Shown here: piece after piece, positions 1-10,229 of the stretch
Layout: every line of letters starts with the position of its first letter
Numbering within the stretch: the first letter of the stretch is position 1
DNA from: Leptodontidium sp. MPI-SDFR-AT-0119
Taxonomy: Eukaryota; Ascomycota; Leotiomycetes; Helotiales; Leptodontidiaceae
Direction: 5' to 3'
DNA: 64,000 nucleotides
Assembly: GCA_020726505.1 (NCBI GenBank)
Contig: JAHLEZ010000016.1
Location: 372,001 to 436,000, forward strand
Notes under the pieces: model-generated
Database searches by the model: none
The model's input: only the letters and a program-made list of their open reading frames with translations
What the model was told of the DNA's origin: nothing
Program-made: the position numbers and the translations under genes

Positions 1-490
1 AACGTTTGTCTAGGGGGGGATAGTATGTTTGCCATGAAAAACCTAGAAATCTGATTCTATTTACTCATACTGGGCTGTGCACACTGAACGCAAGCGACGC
101 GGCACTTGGGGCGGCAGTTCTTGCCCCTAAGAGCCTCGCAGGCCTCCCCTCAGCTTGGTGGGCATCTGGTCAAAGCTCAGCCCAGAGTCCATCTTCCTGA
201 ATGTCAATGTTGCGGGGTTGAGAACCATGTTCAGTCGATGTCCTATCCTTCAAAGCATCCAGATATCTCGAAAGCACGATGCATATCAGCGGATCTAGGC
301 TCACGGCGCTTCCCAGCAAATCAGGAGCGGGACCTCGTAAGCTGACAAGGGGTCCCATATTTCAACAGGCCCAGCGAATGGTACAAGTATTACGAGTGCC
401 GACCTCAACATATCCCAATGTCCTTTTTGTCGGGAGCAATCCATGTCTACTCTATGCACGATGGAAAAGGACAAGCCCGAAGTTAAATAG
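1..490. other. Left-edge stretch, no gene recognised
   Basis: Ordinary base composition, not strongly AT-rich. Short frames on both strands overlap each other and none resembles a known family. It may be the decayed 5' side of the Zn2Cys6 relic that follows, but I cannot show this. Confidence 0.3.
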
Positions 491-760
491 AGCCGAAAGT
501 CGGCTCCGCGTACAAAAACGGGTTGTCTGACTTGCAAGTAAGGAACTCTCTCCTGGTCCAATTTGGAAGACAGGCCAGGTCTGACTTCGTGTGGCTAGAC
601 ATCGCAAGCTCAAATGCGATGAGCGGAAACTAACTTGCGCGAGATGCGAGACTTTGTATATTCGAACTATTACCCTCTTTTTCGATGAATTCGTAATAGC
701 CTCTGGAACTCCTTCACAACCTCAAACTTGGCTGGACTTTGAGCAGGAATATAGCTAACC
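491..760 (+). pseudogene. Remnant of a Zn2Cys6 transcription factor DNA-binding domain
   Basis: The frame at 515-538 reads KTGCLTCK. After a plausible intron (about 537-590, GTAAGG...CTAG) it continues KHRKLKCDERKLTCARCE. The joined motif is C-x2-C-x6-C-x6-C-x2-C, five of the six cysteines of a fungal binuclear zinc cluster. The sixth cysteine is not where expected (ETLYIR follows). A TAG lies 24 bases upstream in the same frame, and the frame stops near 758 without a recognisable activation or middle-homology region. The motif is seen in the sequence; calling it a broken regulator is inference. An unmapped upstream exon could still exist. Confidence 0.5.
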
Positions 761-874
761 TTCATTCCCATCTTTTGACCAATCTTTTGACCCCCCTGGG
801 AACTCTCAATATCCAGCTCTATTTCACTATAAACTACTAGAACTCCCTATATCCAGGCCTGCTAGTCATTCAAG

Positions 875-1420
875 ATGACGAGTAGTCCTAGACCAATGGA
901 GTTGTCTGACCCGCCGGAGGCATTAAGTGACCCTTTTAGTTCCTTCCCCCTCTTAGACCCAACGATTGTCCTCGGAGATACGGAAGTAAAGGCGTCTAGC
1001 CCTGCCCTTCCCTATTCTAACGCTAAGAACCCAACCGCTATACAAAATACGGCTCCCCTTTCATTTAACCACCTTAATATACCCCTTTCTTTTGCGGATT
1101 TTTTTGGGTTTGGATTAGGGGTTCATATTGTACTAATTATACGCCGAGTACTAGTATACATATTAAAGGTAATCATGGCCGTTTATACCGCTAAGCCTGC
1201 TTTACTAATCTAAGTTAATAAGACCCCTCAAATTGCACTAATACTTATTATTAATATTTTTAAGAGATTTTCGCGTTTCGTATTTGTTTAATACCGCAGT
1301 AGTATTAATATGTTTACTTGTAGTTTAATTACACGCGCTTATAAATAATCCTAATTATAATTCCGAAACGCATTCTTAAATTTATAAAGGGTACTTTGTA
1401 GTACTAAATCTATAGGAGAT
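875..1420. repeat. Dispersed repeat, inverted partner of about 34495-34900
   Basis: About 400 bp here (clearest 1080-1410) aligns by eye to the reverse complement of 34495-34900. Shared blocks include GGCTTAGC-GTATAAACGG and TTTTCGCGTTTCGTATTT. Differences are mostly C/T and G/A. This copy is less AT-rich and still holds a 112-codon open frame (875-1213); the other copy is heavily mutated. The 112-residue product is not recognised and I do not call it a gene. Confidence 0.5.
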
Positions 1421-1619
1421 TTATTATAATAGTTTATAAGTTAGTTTAAGAAAGTTAAGCTCTTAATTAAAGCTAATAAAAGAAAGATTTATTATATACT
1501 AAAGTAAAATTTTTTACCAAGGTTTAAAACCCCGACTTAATAACTTATCTTTTTATTTAATAACGTTTTATTATAGCCCCTCTTATTACTTCTTAAGGTA
1601 ATAATTAATCTTATTTTTA

Positions 1620-1880
1620 AAAACGAAAAGTTATACTTTTTATACGATAGTGTATTTTTTGTAAGATTAATTGTCGTATAAAAGAGTATGAGAGGTTCAA
1701 GGGTTTAAAAGATTCTACAATCAAATGAGGTTTTTGGAAAGTATGTTAAGAAATTAATTAAATTAAGCGTTATCTTCTTAAAGGGAGGAGCTGAAGATTA
1801 GGTTTATATACCTAAAATACTTACGTAAGTATACACTAGACTAAGGAACTGCGCTAGTGCGCGACGCTAGTGCGCGACAT
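1620..1880 (-). repeat. RIP-degraded copy of the 7230-7440 repeat, inverted
   Basis: The reverse complement matches 7230-7440 closely: a GCGCAGTTC block, a GTATATAAACC block, CTTCAGCTCCT, and TTTCCAAAACCTCATTTGA. Here many C and G positions are T and A. A short duplication, GCTAGTGCGCGAC twice, lies at 1852-1879. Confidence 0.5.
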
Positions 1881-2189
1881 TAATATTAAAGTATCTTAAT
1901 TTAAAAATTCTATTACGTTTTTTTCTAAAAAATATTATCCCGTTTACTTCTTTGCCTTAAGTTTTCTTATTGCTTGTATATTCTTTTTACTTTCTTAAAG
2001 TACTTCATCGTTTCCTTTATGCAACTTATCGTAATCTTCTTACACCTAAGAAATTTCCTAAAACCCGATACTTAAGGCTTTTATCTTTTTTTAAGCTTAA
2101 GCTTTTGCTAAAATATATTAAGATCCTCTACTATTAATTTTTACTTCCGAGTTTCAGTAATGTTTAAATTAAAACTAAGTTATTAATAC

Positions 2190-2520
2190 TTTTAATAACT
2201 TCTCTAGTTTATAACTTATTAATAATTTGCTTAATTCGTATTGCTTTTAATAACGTCTTAAGTTTATAATAAATTTAACAACTTCTTAAGTTTGTAATAA
2301 GTTCTACGACGTCTTAAGTTCGTGGTAAGTTTAATAATATCTTAAGTTTATAATAAGTTTTACGACGTCACAAGTTTATAATACTTTTAATAACGTCTTA
2401 AGTTCGTAATAAGTTTTACGACTTCTTAAGTTCCCAACAAGTTTAACGACTTCTCAGGTTTATAGTAAATTTAACGATTTCTTAGGTTTATAATAAGTTT
2501 AATAATTTCTCAAGTTTAAA
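2190..2520. repeat. Degenerate minisatellite, 28-bp period, about 11-12 copies
   Basis: Units headed CTTAAGTTTATAATAAG recur every 28 bases with a variable tail (AACGACTT, TACGACGT, AATAATAT). I counted 28 bases between several successive CTTAAG starts. Variation between units is dominated by C/T and G/A exchanges, as for RIP. The period is not a multiple of three, so a coding repeat is unlikely. Confidence 0.6.
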
Positions 2521-3144
2521 GGTTAAAATAGTTTTTTAAAAGAAATTAATATATAATAAAAAGTAAACTTATTTATAAAATTAAGTTTTTTATAAATTTT
2601 ATTCTTACTACTTATTTTGCTTATATCGCTTAAATCTTATTATAAATAATTAGTAAAACTTTAATTACTTGTTTAATTTACTTAATACTTAACTAAAAAT
2701 TAATTGTAGTAAAAAGCTTTATAATATTTAAACCTAATTCTTTTTATAAAAGTCGTTTAATTATCCTTTTTTTAAACTTAATTAAATTAATATTTTTATA
2801 TTAAATACTTTTCTTTATAATCTTGCTTAAACCTTTTTCTTATTTCATAAATATACTTGTAATTATATATAATAAAGATATAAACGTAAAAAGTCTTAAA
2901 TTATAAAAAAATATATATATTAATAGAAATACAAACCTAAAGTAAACTTAATATTTTAGAATAACTTAGTAATAAGAATATAAATACGAAATAAACTTAA
3001 ATTACGCGAAGTAATTTAATAGTGTCGATCCGCAGGTCCTTACATGAGCATACTTTGGTCTGGAATGGGGGTGCGGGTTAAAGTCAGGGGGGTCAGAACC
3101 TAGCCGGACTAGTTTCGGTGGACATTCGGTGGGGTTCCGTAGTA

Positions 3145-3163
3145 TATCCCCTTAACTGCCAGA
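3145..3163 (+). repeat. Left terminal inverted repeat of the piggyBac-like element
   Basis: TATCCCCTTAACTGCCAGA; exact inverted match to 5153-5171, and its first 17 bases match both ends of the 63655-63825 element. Confidence 0.75.
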
Positions 3164-3258
3164 GTTTTGACCCACTGAAGGCCCCTGTAACGATACCCTA
3201 AATTAAGCGACGAACACTAAAATTACAGGCAGTCATCCAAATTCAGTGTATTCTACAG

Positions 3259-5010
3259 CTAATTATTATGATACAACGCAAAACAATTATTTGCTTTACA
3301 AAGGTGGACCTGACATTGTTTACATCCGAATGTAGAAGTGACTCTTTTACTAGATCGGCCAGAATTATTAGCAACTTCAGCTAGAGCCACTCTTTTGATT
3401 GATCTGTCTCTAATCCTTCCCCCTTGGCATGTTCGACAGTTTGCTTTCGTCGGCATTTTGACAAGCTCATGGCAATGAAGAGGGATTGATAAAGAGGTTC
3501 CAAATAGCTCTGAAACCTGTCGTTTTCGGGATCCAGGCGCATCCTTTCCTATAGCGATTAATGCTTCAATAAGCTGAAGGCGAAAATCGTCTTGCGACCT
3601 TAATTTGACGTTCTGAAGCTTGTATTCGGAGTATCGACATATTAAATAGCAATTAGTGAGAACTACTAAGAGCATATATTGATGGAGAGCTTGAATTGGG
3701 CCTCTTCGTAAACGCTTAAGGCCTCTATTATGCCCCTGAAGTTGATCCCCTACGTTAACATCTCCCATATGATGGTTGTATTCGTCAAAAAGCTCTGGAA
3801 TGGCGAGTTTTTTGGTAGGGTGATTTCCAAAGGGTTTCCGAGAGACCTTTGCATTTCCGGCAGTCTCTTTTGGTCGTTTTCGTACCCGTAAAACCTTGGT
3901 TTTACTATCCCAAAATGTTGACATAGCTAGAGCAAATGCCCTATCTTGGAAGCCGGCATGAAGTACGTTTTCCGACTCTGTAGGGAAAGTAACTGTAGTA
4001 CCCCAGGGCATCGCATTGGGCCCTTTTTGCCGCGTTTTCTTAAGGTCAACGAGATCCTGGATAACACCTGAATTGACTTTGTAAGTGCTAGTTGCCGCAA
4101 AGCCTTCTTTCCGGAGATATTCGAGTAGTTGAGTAGACGTAAAGAGATTATCAAGGTAGACGTGATACATAGCCTCTGGAAGTTGATTCAAAAGTGATAG
4201 TACAACGGACTGTGTGGCGTTTAGACCTTTGATTTTTTTGACTCCAAAAGCACCTCTACCCTTTCCTGGTTGGTGGTAAAGCCACCGTAAAAAAAAGCCT
4301 TGCTGTGCAATCACCTAAATCTTAATGCCGGTGGGAGTAGGTTTATTAGGTATCGTTGTAATAACCTTTGATCGGCCTGTGTACCGTTGAATAGCTTCGT
4401 CGATAGCCAAATCACGGCCAGGTTTCCAGAACTTCAAGTTGACGTTTTGAATATGAGTATTAAGCGGTTCTGTCTATGTAAATATTAGTCTAGTACACTT
4501 AAAATTAGGTGGGGAGGGTACTCTTTCAAACACATGGGCATCTTTGTCACTTGAGACTCGGAATCGTCGTCGTAAAGCTTGGAATCGATTGCGTGAAAAG
4601 ACCTTCGTAATCAGGTGAAAAGGAGTTAAAATAGCCGTATTCCAGTAATCCTTAATAGTATTAAGAGGGTACACAGTCATGTAAATACAGAAGGCTAAAT
4701 ACAAGTAGATTTCTTCGCGGCAAGTATCAAACCAATCCTTTGCACGAGAGTTTAGTAGTAAGTCATTCTCTGAGTAACTTAGTTGATAAGAGTTTGTAGC
4801 TAAAACGATTGCATCAATCATGTCTTCGTTGTAGTATTGAGTGAAGAGGGAAATAGGATCTTCTGGAGAGCAATCCTCAGGTAAATGGACCTCAAAATCG
4901 AAGTCTTCTAGCTCTATGGGGTGAAAAGTAGCACCTGTATTCTGTAGAGGCTCTGCATTTGGACGGAGAGTCCCTGCATCGGTAGGATCATGTGTTGCGT
5001 ATTCGGCCAT
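3259..5010 (-). pseudogene. piggyBac-type transposase (DDE_Tnp_1_7), two in-frame TAG stops
   Basis: The frame from the ATG at 5010 (MAEYATHDP) to the stop at 3259 is 584 codons, close to the usual piggyBac transposase size. It is interrupted only by TAG at 4476-4474 and 4317-4315. The second sits where the family has Trp (GIK-I-[W]-VIAQQG), so TGG to TAG; the first is compatible with CAG to TAG. Both are changes RIP makes. The three catalytic aspartates of the family can be placed: LAIDEA (in the segment between the two stops), YLDNLFTS and MGDVNVGDQL. The C-terminus has paired cysteines (CRTCQGG...GCKQCQVHLCKANNC) like the piggyBac cysteine-rich domain, which binds the element ends. No intron is needed. 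A longer frame starts upstream at 5121, but MAEY is the first Met with a family-like start. Confidence 0.8.
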
Positions 5011-5152
5011 GGTATTGCATTCAAGGTAAGGTATTTTGGTGAGGAAATAAGTGGGAAAATAGAGTTGTTGATGTTTTTGTTTATCCTGCCCCGCACCGCA
5101 CGGGCCCTGTAGTGATGGCAACCCCCCTGAATCGGAGGGTGCTTTGGGTGCT

Positions 5153-5171
5153 TCTGGCAGTTAAGGGGATA
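5153..5171 (-). repeat. Right terminal inverted repeat of the piggyBac-like element
   Basis: TCTGGCAGTTAAGGGGATA, the exact reverse complement of 3145-3163. Confidence 0.75.
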
Positions 5172-7084
5172 GTCTGGCTCTCCTCGCACTCTATTAGAAA
5201 AAGACACAGATTTTTGAACCACACTTTATTACTCTGTCACTATACTGATATATCGATATATTACGTGGTACATGAACCGGTACTGCACCGACAAATAGTA
5301 AAAATACGAATATAAAGTAAACTTACATAACATAAAATAGTATAGTAAAAGTAAAAAAAGTAGAAGAAAATACAGATATACTTATTAAAGTTTATAAAAA
5401 TAAAAGAAATTAACGCGTAGTAAATTAGCGCGTAGTAAAAAAAAGTAGGTGAGATTAACGTGTTAGAGATTAAGGCGTAATAAGTAAGAGTATAATAAAA
5501 CAAGGCGTAGTAGGCGGAGTATAAAAGTAGGTTATTATTATTAAGAAGAGAAAAAAAAGGAGTTAAAGAAGAAGTGGATTTTATATATTAAGGGGTGGTT
5601 ATTGTAATTATAATTGTAATTAAAAAAGATGGTGGTAATATTAATAATTAAGAAAATTAGGAGGAAGATGAAAGTAAACAATAAGTGTTGGGATAGCCTT
5701 AGCTGAGGGGCATTCTCTTACTCTAACAGCTTCCAAAGATAGTCGTCTCTCCTGGCCGAGATAAAGCTTAGTTTTATACCTTACCTCCTAGTTTCGTACA
5801 AGTAATACTTATACGAGCTACGAGGTTTAGTACTTAATATATTTAAGGTAGCTTTCCCTTTCGTACGAAAAGAACACACAAAATATACTTAATCAAACTT
5901 TATTTATTATATTCTTTATCACCCTAATATCAGGTATCGAACCTTAGTTAGATACCAACAATAAGAGTAGGAGTAATACTATTTATGAAAAAAAGTTAAT
6001 CAAAAATGGGAATTTATTAATATTTACCTTTTATAAAATTAAAATTTACTTTTCCTATGAATTTAAGCTTTAATTACTATTAAAGCTTTAGATATAATAC
6101 ATCTTTTTTACAACTCTTAAAGCTTATTATAAATTAGTGTTATACTAATCTTAATCTCTTACTACGACTAATAGTAGTAGATATTCTAAGAATTCGTACT
6201 ACTATAAGAAATTTTTTTTTATACTCGCTTAATGCTACTACTAATCGCAAGCTTATCTAAATTAAAATCCACTGGTATTTTAAATTAAGTTTTTTATTTT
6301 AATTATAATAGACTAAGATTATACTTATATTATAACCAAAAGCTATAAGTAATTGAAATAATATATGTAATTTTAAAAATCTAATAATATTTATTTGCTT
6401 TCATACTTAATACTACTTCCATCTCAGCCAAAAGTTATTTATTATAATTAATTATAATCTACTACTATAACAAACCAAATCCCTTATTAAAACTAATCAC
6501 AATCCTTAATCAACCCCGCTATTAAAACTACACGTCGTAATATTTCCAATTATAATTGCAATTTAATTTATTCTTTAACAGTACTTATTATTATATAGTA
6601 ATTAATTCTGGGAAATAGTATTAGTAATAATAATTAATTAAATTAATCTTTACTTCTTTACTTACGATTTTAAGTAATTATTTTAATATTACGACGATTA
6701 TTACTATGATTTTAGTATAGTAATAATTTTAATAAGATGCGACCTATGCTACGACTATTAATATAGCCAATTGGCGTTGCGCATTATTATAATGCGACTA
6801 ATTAACAAAAGCGTTATTATATATAAGATTATAACTTAACTACCTCGCTTAAACTCGCTTACATACTTAGTAAAGCTTATTCTAGTCGTAAATAGCTTAA
6901 ACAAGCCACATACGTCTAATACAGAGCTCTAACTTCCACAGGTTACAGCCATGGAATCTAAGGCTTCTAATACACGGCTTTCCTAGGCTAAAACAGTGGC
7001 TGTACGAAGCTTTGGGCTTTACGTTTCAAACTACCGGAAGCAACTGTATTTGGTAAAGACTCGTTTGAGCTTGCATTTGCCTAA
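5172..7084. other. AT-rich RIP-type tract
   Basis: Strongly AT-rich, TpA-dense, with no coding frame I can support. The 80-codon frame at 5261-5503 is made of A/T-rich codons only (Y, F, I, L) and I read it as a composition artefact. Composition becomes more normal from about 6900. Confidence 0.6.
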
Positions 7085-7440
7085 TTAGGCTGTCTAAGCG
7101 AATACACACGTGATAAGCTAGAGTAGTTATATAGACCTAGAAATCCCCTCTACAATAGAATCATCATTCACACCAACTCTCTTCTTTTCATTATATAATG
7201 CGTAAGTAGCTAAAATGAGGCTCTCGCTACTACCTTAGTGTCGCGTACTAGCGCAGTTCTTTGGTCTGGTGTATGCTTGTGTAAGTATTTCAGGTATATA
7301 AACCCAATCTTCAGCTCCTCTCTTCAAGAGGACAACGCTTAATTCAATTAATCTTTGAATATACTTTCCAAAACCTCATTTGATTGTAGAATCTTTCAAC
7401 CCCCTGAACCTCTGCTCTTCTTCTGCACGACACTTAGTTA
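7085..7440 (+). repeat. Dispersed repeat with copies at 1620-1880 and 36495-36590
   Basis: Two shared blocks are visible. The stretch around 7112-7190 (AGTTATATAGACCTAGAAAT, then AATCATCATTCACACCAA and CTTCTTTTCA) recurs at about 36500-36585 in the same orientation. The stretch 7230-7440 recurs inverted at 1620-1880. The first block has a TATA-like core and may be a promoter or LTR segment of an element I cannot delimit. Confidence 0.45.
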
Positions 7441-7527
7441 ATTAGTAAAAGCGTTATTGTGTAATACGCGGCAGAATATTATTAGGGAGAATATTATTAA
7501 GGAGAATACTACTAGGGTAATGAAAAG

Positions 7528-8256
7528 GTCGAAACGCCCACCAGAGACAAGGCAAAATTACAACTCGTGGCAAATCAAGTCGAGTTACTTCAAGTGAAGA
7601 ATCAACATCGAAAGCACATCAAGGATAGTCTCTCTAATCTATATAAGAGTTACCAGATCTAACTTAATTCCTTCAAAGAGCAAACAAATAATTAGGCTAC
7701 TAATGCTAGGGAAGAACTGAGAAGGGTCGAGTTAGAAGTACGTTCTTTATCCAGTATCGAGGACTTGAATAAGAAACTGCAAGAGTAACTTAATATTATT
7801 AATAAGAACTTTCAAAACCTTTAAACTAGAAAAGAGAGAATTAACGAGGATTCGAGATCAACCAAGGTAAAGCTTAAGGAATTCATAAGTAATAAAGATG
7901 CGGCTAATACTGGACTTCGCGACGCTATATTACTGTCCGGGGATAATATGAGGCTTTAGAATAAACATAAAGATAAGAAGACCGAGTTGGAGGATCTGCA
8001 GGCTGAGATGAAGAAGATGGTATCTTAGGAAAATTACGACTAGGTTATGGCCAAGTTGCGGGCTAATATGGAGAAGATGATTTCTTAAGAAAATCCATGC
8101 TGCGAGTAACTGGAAAGTTTTGTGAACTAAAGGCTACACGAGAGCAAATCAAAGAAGAAAATTGCTCAATTCGATGCCGAGCCTGTATGGGACCAGAAAC
8201 TTAAGGAGGGGCCGGTTTTCAAAGCATATCAAGCACGTATAGAGAGTGGTCGTTGA
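7528..8256 (+). pseudogene. RIP-inactivated coiled-coil coding frame
   Basis: One frame runs 242 codons from 7528 to a TGA at 8254-8256. It is broken ten times, always by TAA or TAG and never by TGA, as expected if CAA and CAG codons were converted by RIP. Between the stops the peptide is charged and heptad-like (for example REELRRVELEVRSL, TELEDLQAEMKKM, MAKLRANMEKM), so a long coiled coil is likely. Composition is more GC-rich than the surrounding tract. The start is not found: a TAG precedes at 7513-7515, and the ATG at 7520 is in another frame. I do not recognise the family; a retrotransposon gag-type or structural protein is possible. Confidence 0.55.
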
Positions 8257-8314
8257 TGATAGCATTCCTGCAAATTAAAAACGTTAAAAAGCGAGCTATA
8301 ATATTAAAATATAT

Positions 8315-8580
8315 AAAAGATATTATTATAAATAATGCTGAGTTCTATGGTAGGATCCCAAAGGTAGGATCTGAACTACTCATGGGCTTATTGCAAATTA
8401 CGAAGCTTGATTTATAAGCCGCAAAAATGAAGGAAGACGGGACTTATGATCTGAACAAAGTTCGAGAGCTTATGATAGACAAATTCGTTACATTATTACT
8501 TTCAAGTGACACCAAGAAGAGAAGACGCCTCCAGTGCAGAAGAACAGTGCCTTTGCAGCAGAAATAGGTAGATCGGGTTG
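8315..8580 (+). pseudogene. Second decayed coding segment, family unknown
   Basis: In the frame containing the ATG at 8427 the sequence reads like protein (NNAEFYGRIPKVGSELL, then KMKEDGTYDLNKVRELM), with a TAA near 8415 and a TAG near 8565. It lies about 60 bp after the coiled-coil frame but in a different phase, and could be another exon or domain of the same lost gene. The stops again fit CAA/CAG conversion. Confidence 0.35.
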
Positions 8581-8748
8581 CCTTATAAAGAGTCAGAAAA
8601 AATCCTCGTTCAGTCATTTCTCCGTACTCTCGGGACGGGATTGATTAACAGGCGCACCTAATAAGAACTAGGAAAATAGCAATGACATACCAAGAGGTTT
8701 ATTTCAAAAAAGCGTTCTCTACCCAGAGTGCGACATTTGATCGAAGCT

Positions 8749-9321
8749 CTAGGGGTCTCCAATATTCCTTGCACCAACCTCAACCCTTTTCTTAATGCTT
8801 TCATGGTCCTCCCCACTCTCAACTCGACGACAGAATTCCTCTGGGTCGAAGTTTGCTCCAATAGGGTTTCTCGCGAACTCCGGACCCGCCATGAAGGCAC
8901 TTGCTTCCTCGGCCGTCTTGTAGTTGTCGACCTGGACCTCGATGCGGTTTCCGTCTGGATCAGTATAGTACATGCTAGTGGTTGGGCCGTGGTTAAGGCA
9001 TTTGGTTGGCAAGAAACCGAGCGCCTTTCGTTGGCGATAGGTTAGTGCCAGATGGTCCAAGCTTTCGTAAGAGAAGGCAACATGATCCATGCCGACGGAT
9101 CCTGCGGCAGGCACGGGAGCGTCGTCAGGCAAGTTTATGATGGCAATTCGGTGATGCTCGTAGTCGTACTGGAGAAACGCGAGCCGCTCGTTTTCGTAAC
9201 TGGAGTGGGCACCCAAGAAATCCTTGTAATACTGGACCATGGTCTTGAACTTGTTGGTGCGAAGCACAACATGGACCAGGTGGGCTGGAGGCATGGGCTG
9301 AACTTTGTCGGCCGAAGTCAT
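8749..9321 (-). CDS. Glyoxalase/extradiol dioxygenase (VOC) family protein
   Basis: A single uninterrupted frame of 190 residues. It has the vicinal-oxygen-chelate fold signature of one-domain extradiol ring-cleavage dioxygenases. Metal ligands of the 2-His-1-carboxylate site are His17 (LVHVVLRT), His80 (GMDHVAFS) and Glu128 (GNRIEVQVDNY). The preceding NHGPTTSMYYTDPDGNRIE segment gives His111 and Tyr119, the positions used as acid/base and substrate ligands in catechol 2,3-dioxygenases. Such enzymes open a catechol ring next to the diol (meta cleavage). It is transcribed divergently from the Zn2Cys6 gene at 10230, sharing about 0.9 kb of upstream DNA. Substrate is unknown; a glyoxalase or fosfomycin-resistance-like role is less likely given the dioxygenase-type residues. 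Cytosolic, no signal peptide seen. Confidence 0.8.
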   Translation of the reverse strand: MTSADKVQPMPPAHLVHVVLRTNKFKTMVQYYKDFLGAHSSYENERLAFLQYDYEHHRIAIINLPDDAPVPAAGSVGMDHVAFSYESLDHLALTYRQRKALGFLPTKCLNHGPTTSMYYTDPDGNRIEVQVDNYKTAEEASAFMAGPEFARNPIGANFDPEEFCRRVESGEDHESIKKRVEVGARNIGDP

Positions 9322-10229
9322 GGTGCCGGCGGATTGGTACTTGGAATATGTACCTGTGAGTGAGTTATGTGGTTCAATGTTCAGTTGTAGAGTGAGTGAG
9401 TGATGGATGATTGGATGGAATATACCTAAAATTAATGGTGAGGTCTGAGCGAGTAATCAGTCGGGCCTCTATAACTGACTATATAACAAACACCACCACC
9501 AGTGCTCAATGTCTTCCTCACTCACGGATATCACGGAGATCATAGATGATCGCCGACGACTTCCTCGGAAGCTATTTGGTACGTGCTGTAGCAGTACTGT
9601 CTGTCTGTCTGTTGGCTCCGGCCTCCGACTCGCAGCTTCCGTTGATTCCGGATGTATAGGCTTGTAATACTTTGGGGTACTTACTTGGTAAGCACAAAAA
9701 GTTAGTTAGCAAGTACTTACCGTTACTGGAACGGTACTAGCTAGGTATGCAAGCAGAATTCGAGAATTGTAATTGGCTAGACGACCCCTGTTTGTTCTTT
9801 TTGACACCGGAGGCTGAATTCAGGTTGGGTGGGGCTGTTGAAAGAGCAAGGGGTACCCCAGGCGGACTGATGGCTCGCCTCCACCTTCCCCGCACACTCT
9901 ACGGTATCTCCACCTTCCCCGCCATCTATCCTTCTACTATGTATTATTCGCATCATCCAGCCCCTCCCTCCTCCCCGCCCTCGCCACAATTGCAGAAAGC
10001 ACCACCAGCACCACCAGCACCACCAGCTAAGAAGCATGTAATTCCACTCACTCAGCTCTTCTCCACTCGTCTCCCCATCTCCATCCCCATCTCCATCCCC
10101 ATGGAGAGAGCTTCGCTCCTTCTCCCTCGAACATATCATATCATATCATATCATCAATCAAAAAATACGAACTCGCCGTAGCACGTGGTTCACACTACAC
10201 TACACTCACTCAAATTGGACGCCAGCCAA
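9322..10229. promoter_or_regulatory. Divergent intergenic region between VOC dioxygenase and Zn2Cys6 regulator
   Basis: About 0.9 kb separating two outward-facing genes. It contains CGG-CCT-CCG near 9620 (a CGG/CCG pair of the kind zinc clusters bind), CACCACCAG-type triplet repeats near 9998-10026, CATCTCCATCCC repeats near 10076-10101 and ATATC repeats at about 10132-10156. The 144-codon frame at 9747 is built largely from these low-complexity tracts and is not called. Confidence 0.45.

Larger units (their letters stand above)
1421..3144. other. AT-rich RIP-type tract
   Basis: Very AT-rich, TpA-dense sequence with no usable reading frame. It contains the inverted repeat copy at 1620-1880 and the minisatellite at 2190-2520. 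From about 3030 to 3144 composition returns abruptly to normal just before the piggyBac-like element. Confidence 0.6.
3145..5171 (-). mobile_element. piggyBac-like DNA transposon with terminal inverted repeats (2027 bp)
   Basis: The ends carry the same 19-bp inverted repeat, TATCCCCTTAACTGCCAGA at 3145-3163 and its reverse complement at 5153-5171. They enclose a single transposase reading frame on the minus strand that fills most of the element. TTAA, the target of known piggyBac elements, lies inside the repeat at bases 8-11. Because the CCCC/GGGG flank of that TTAA is mirrored on both sides and again at 63655-63825, the repeat seems to extend beyond TTAA, and a TA lies at each outer edge. 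The transposase is disrupted, so this copy is probably immobile. Confidence 0.75.

Noticed and set aside
2190..2520. Regularly spaced repeats considered as a CRISPR array
   Set aside because: Contiguous degenerate units without unique spacers, in a eukaryotic genome; it is a minisatellite.
4914..5222. 102-codon minus frame overlapping the transposase start and running through the terminal repeat
   Set aside because: Out of frame with the transposase and crosses the element boundary.
5261..5503. 80-codon frame rich in Tyr, Phe, Ile and Leu
   Set aside because: Composition artefact of AT-rich RIP DNA, no family signal.
9747..10181. 144-codon open frame and its 120-codon antisense frame
   Set aside because: Built from CACCACCAG, CATCTCC and ATATC microsatellites; overlapping open frames on both strands reflect low complexity.
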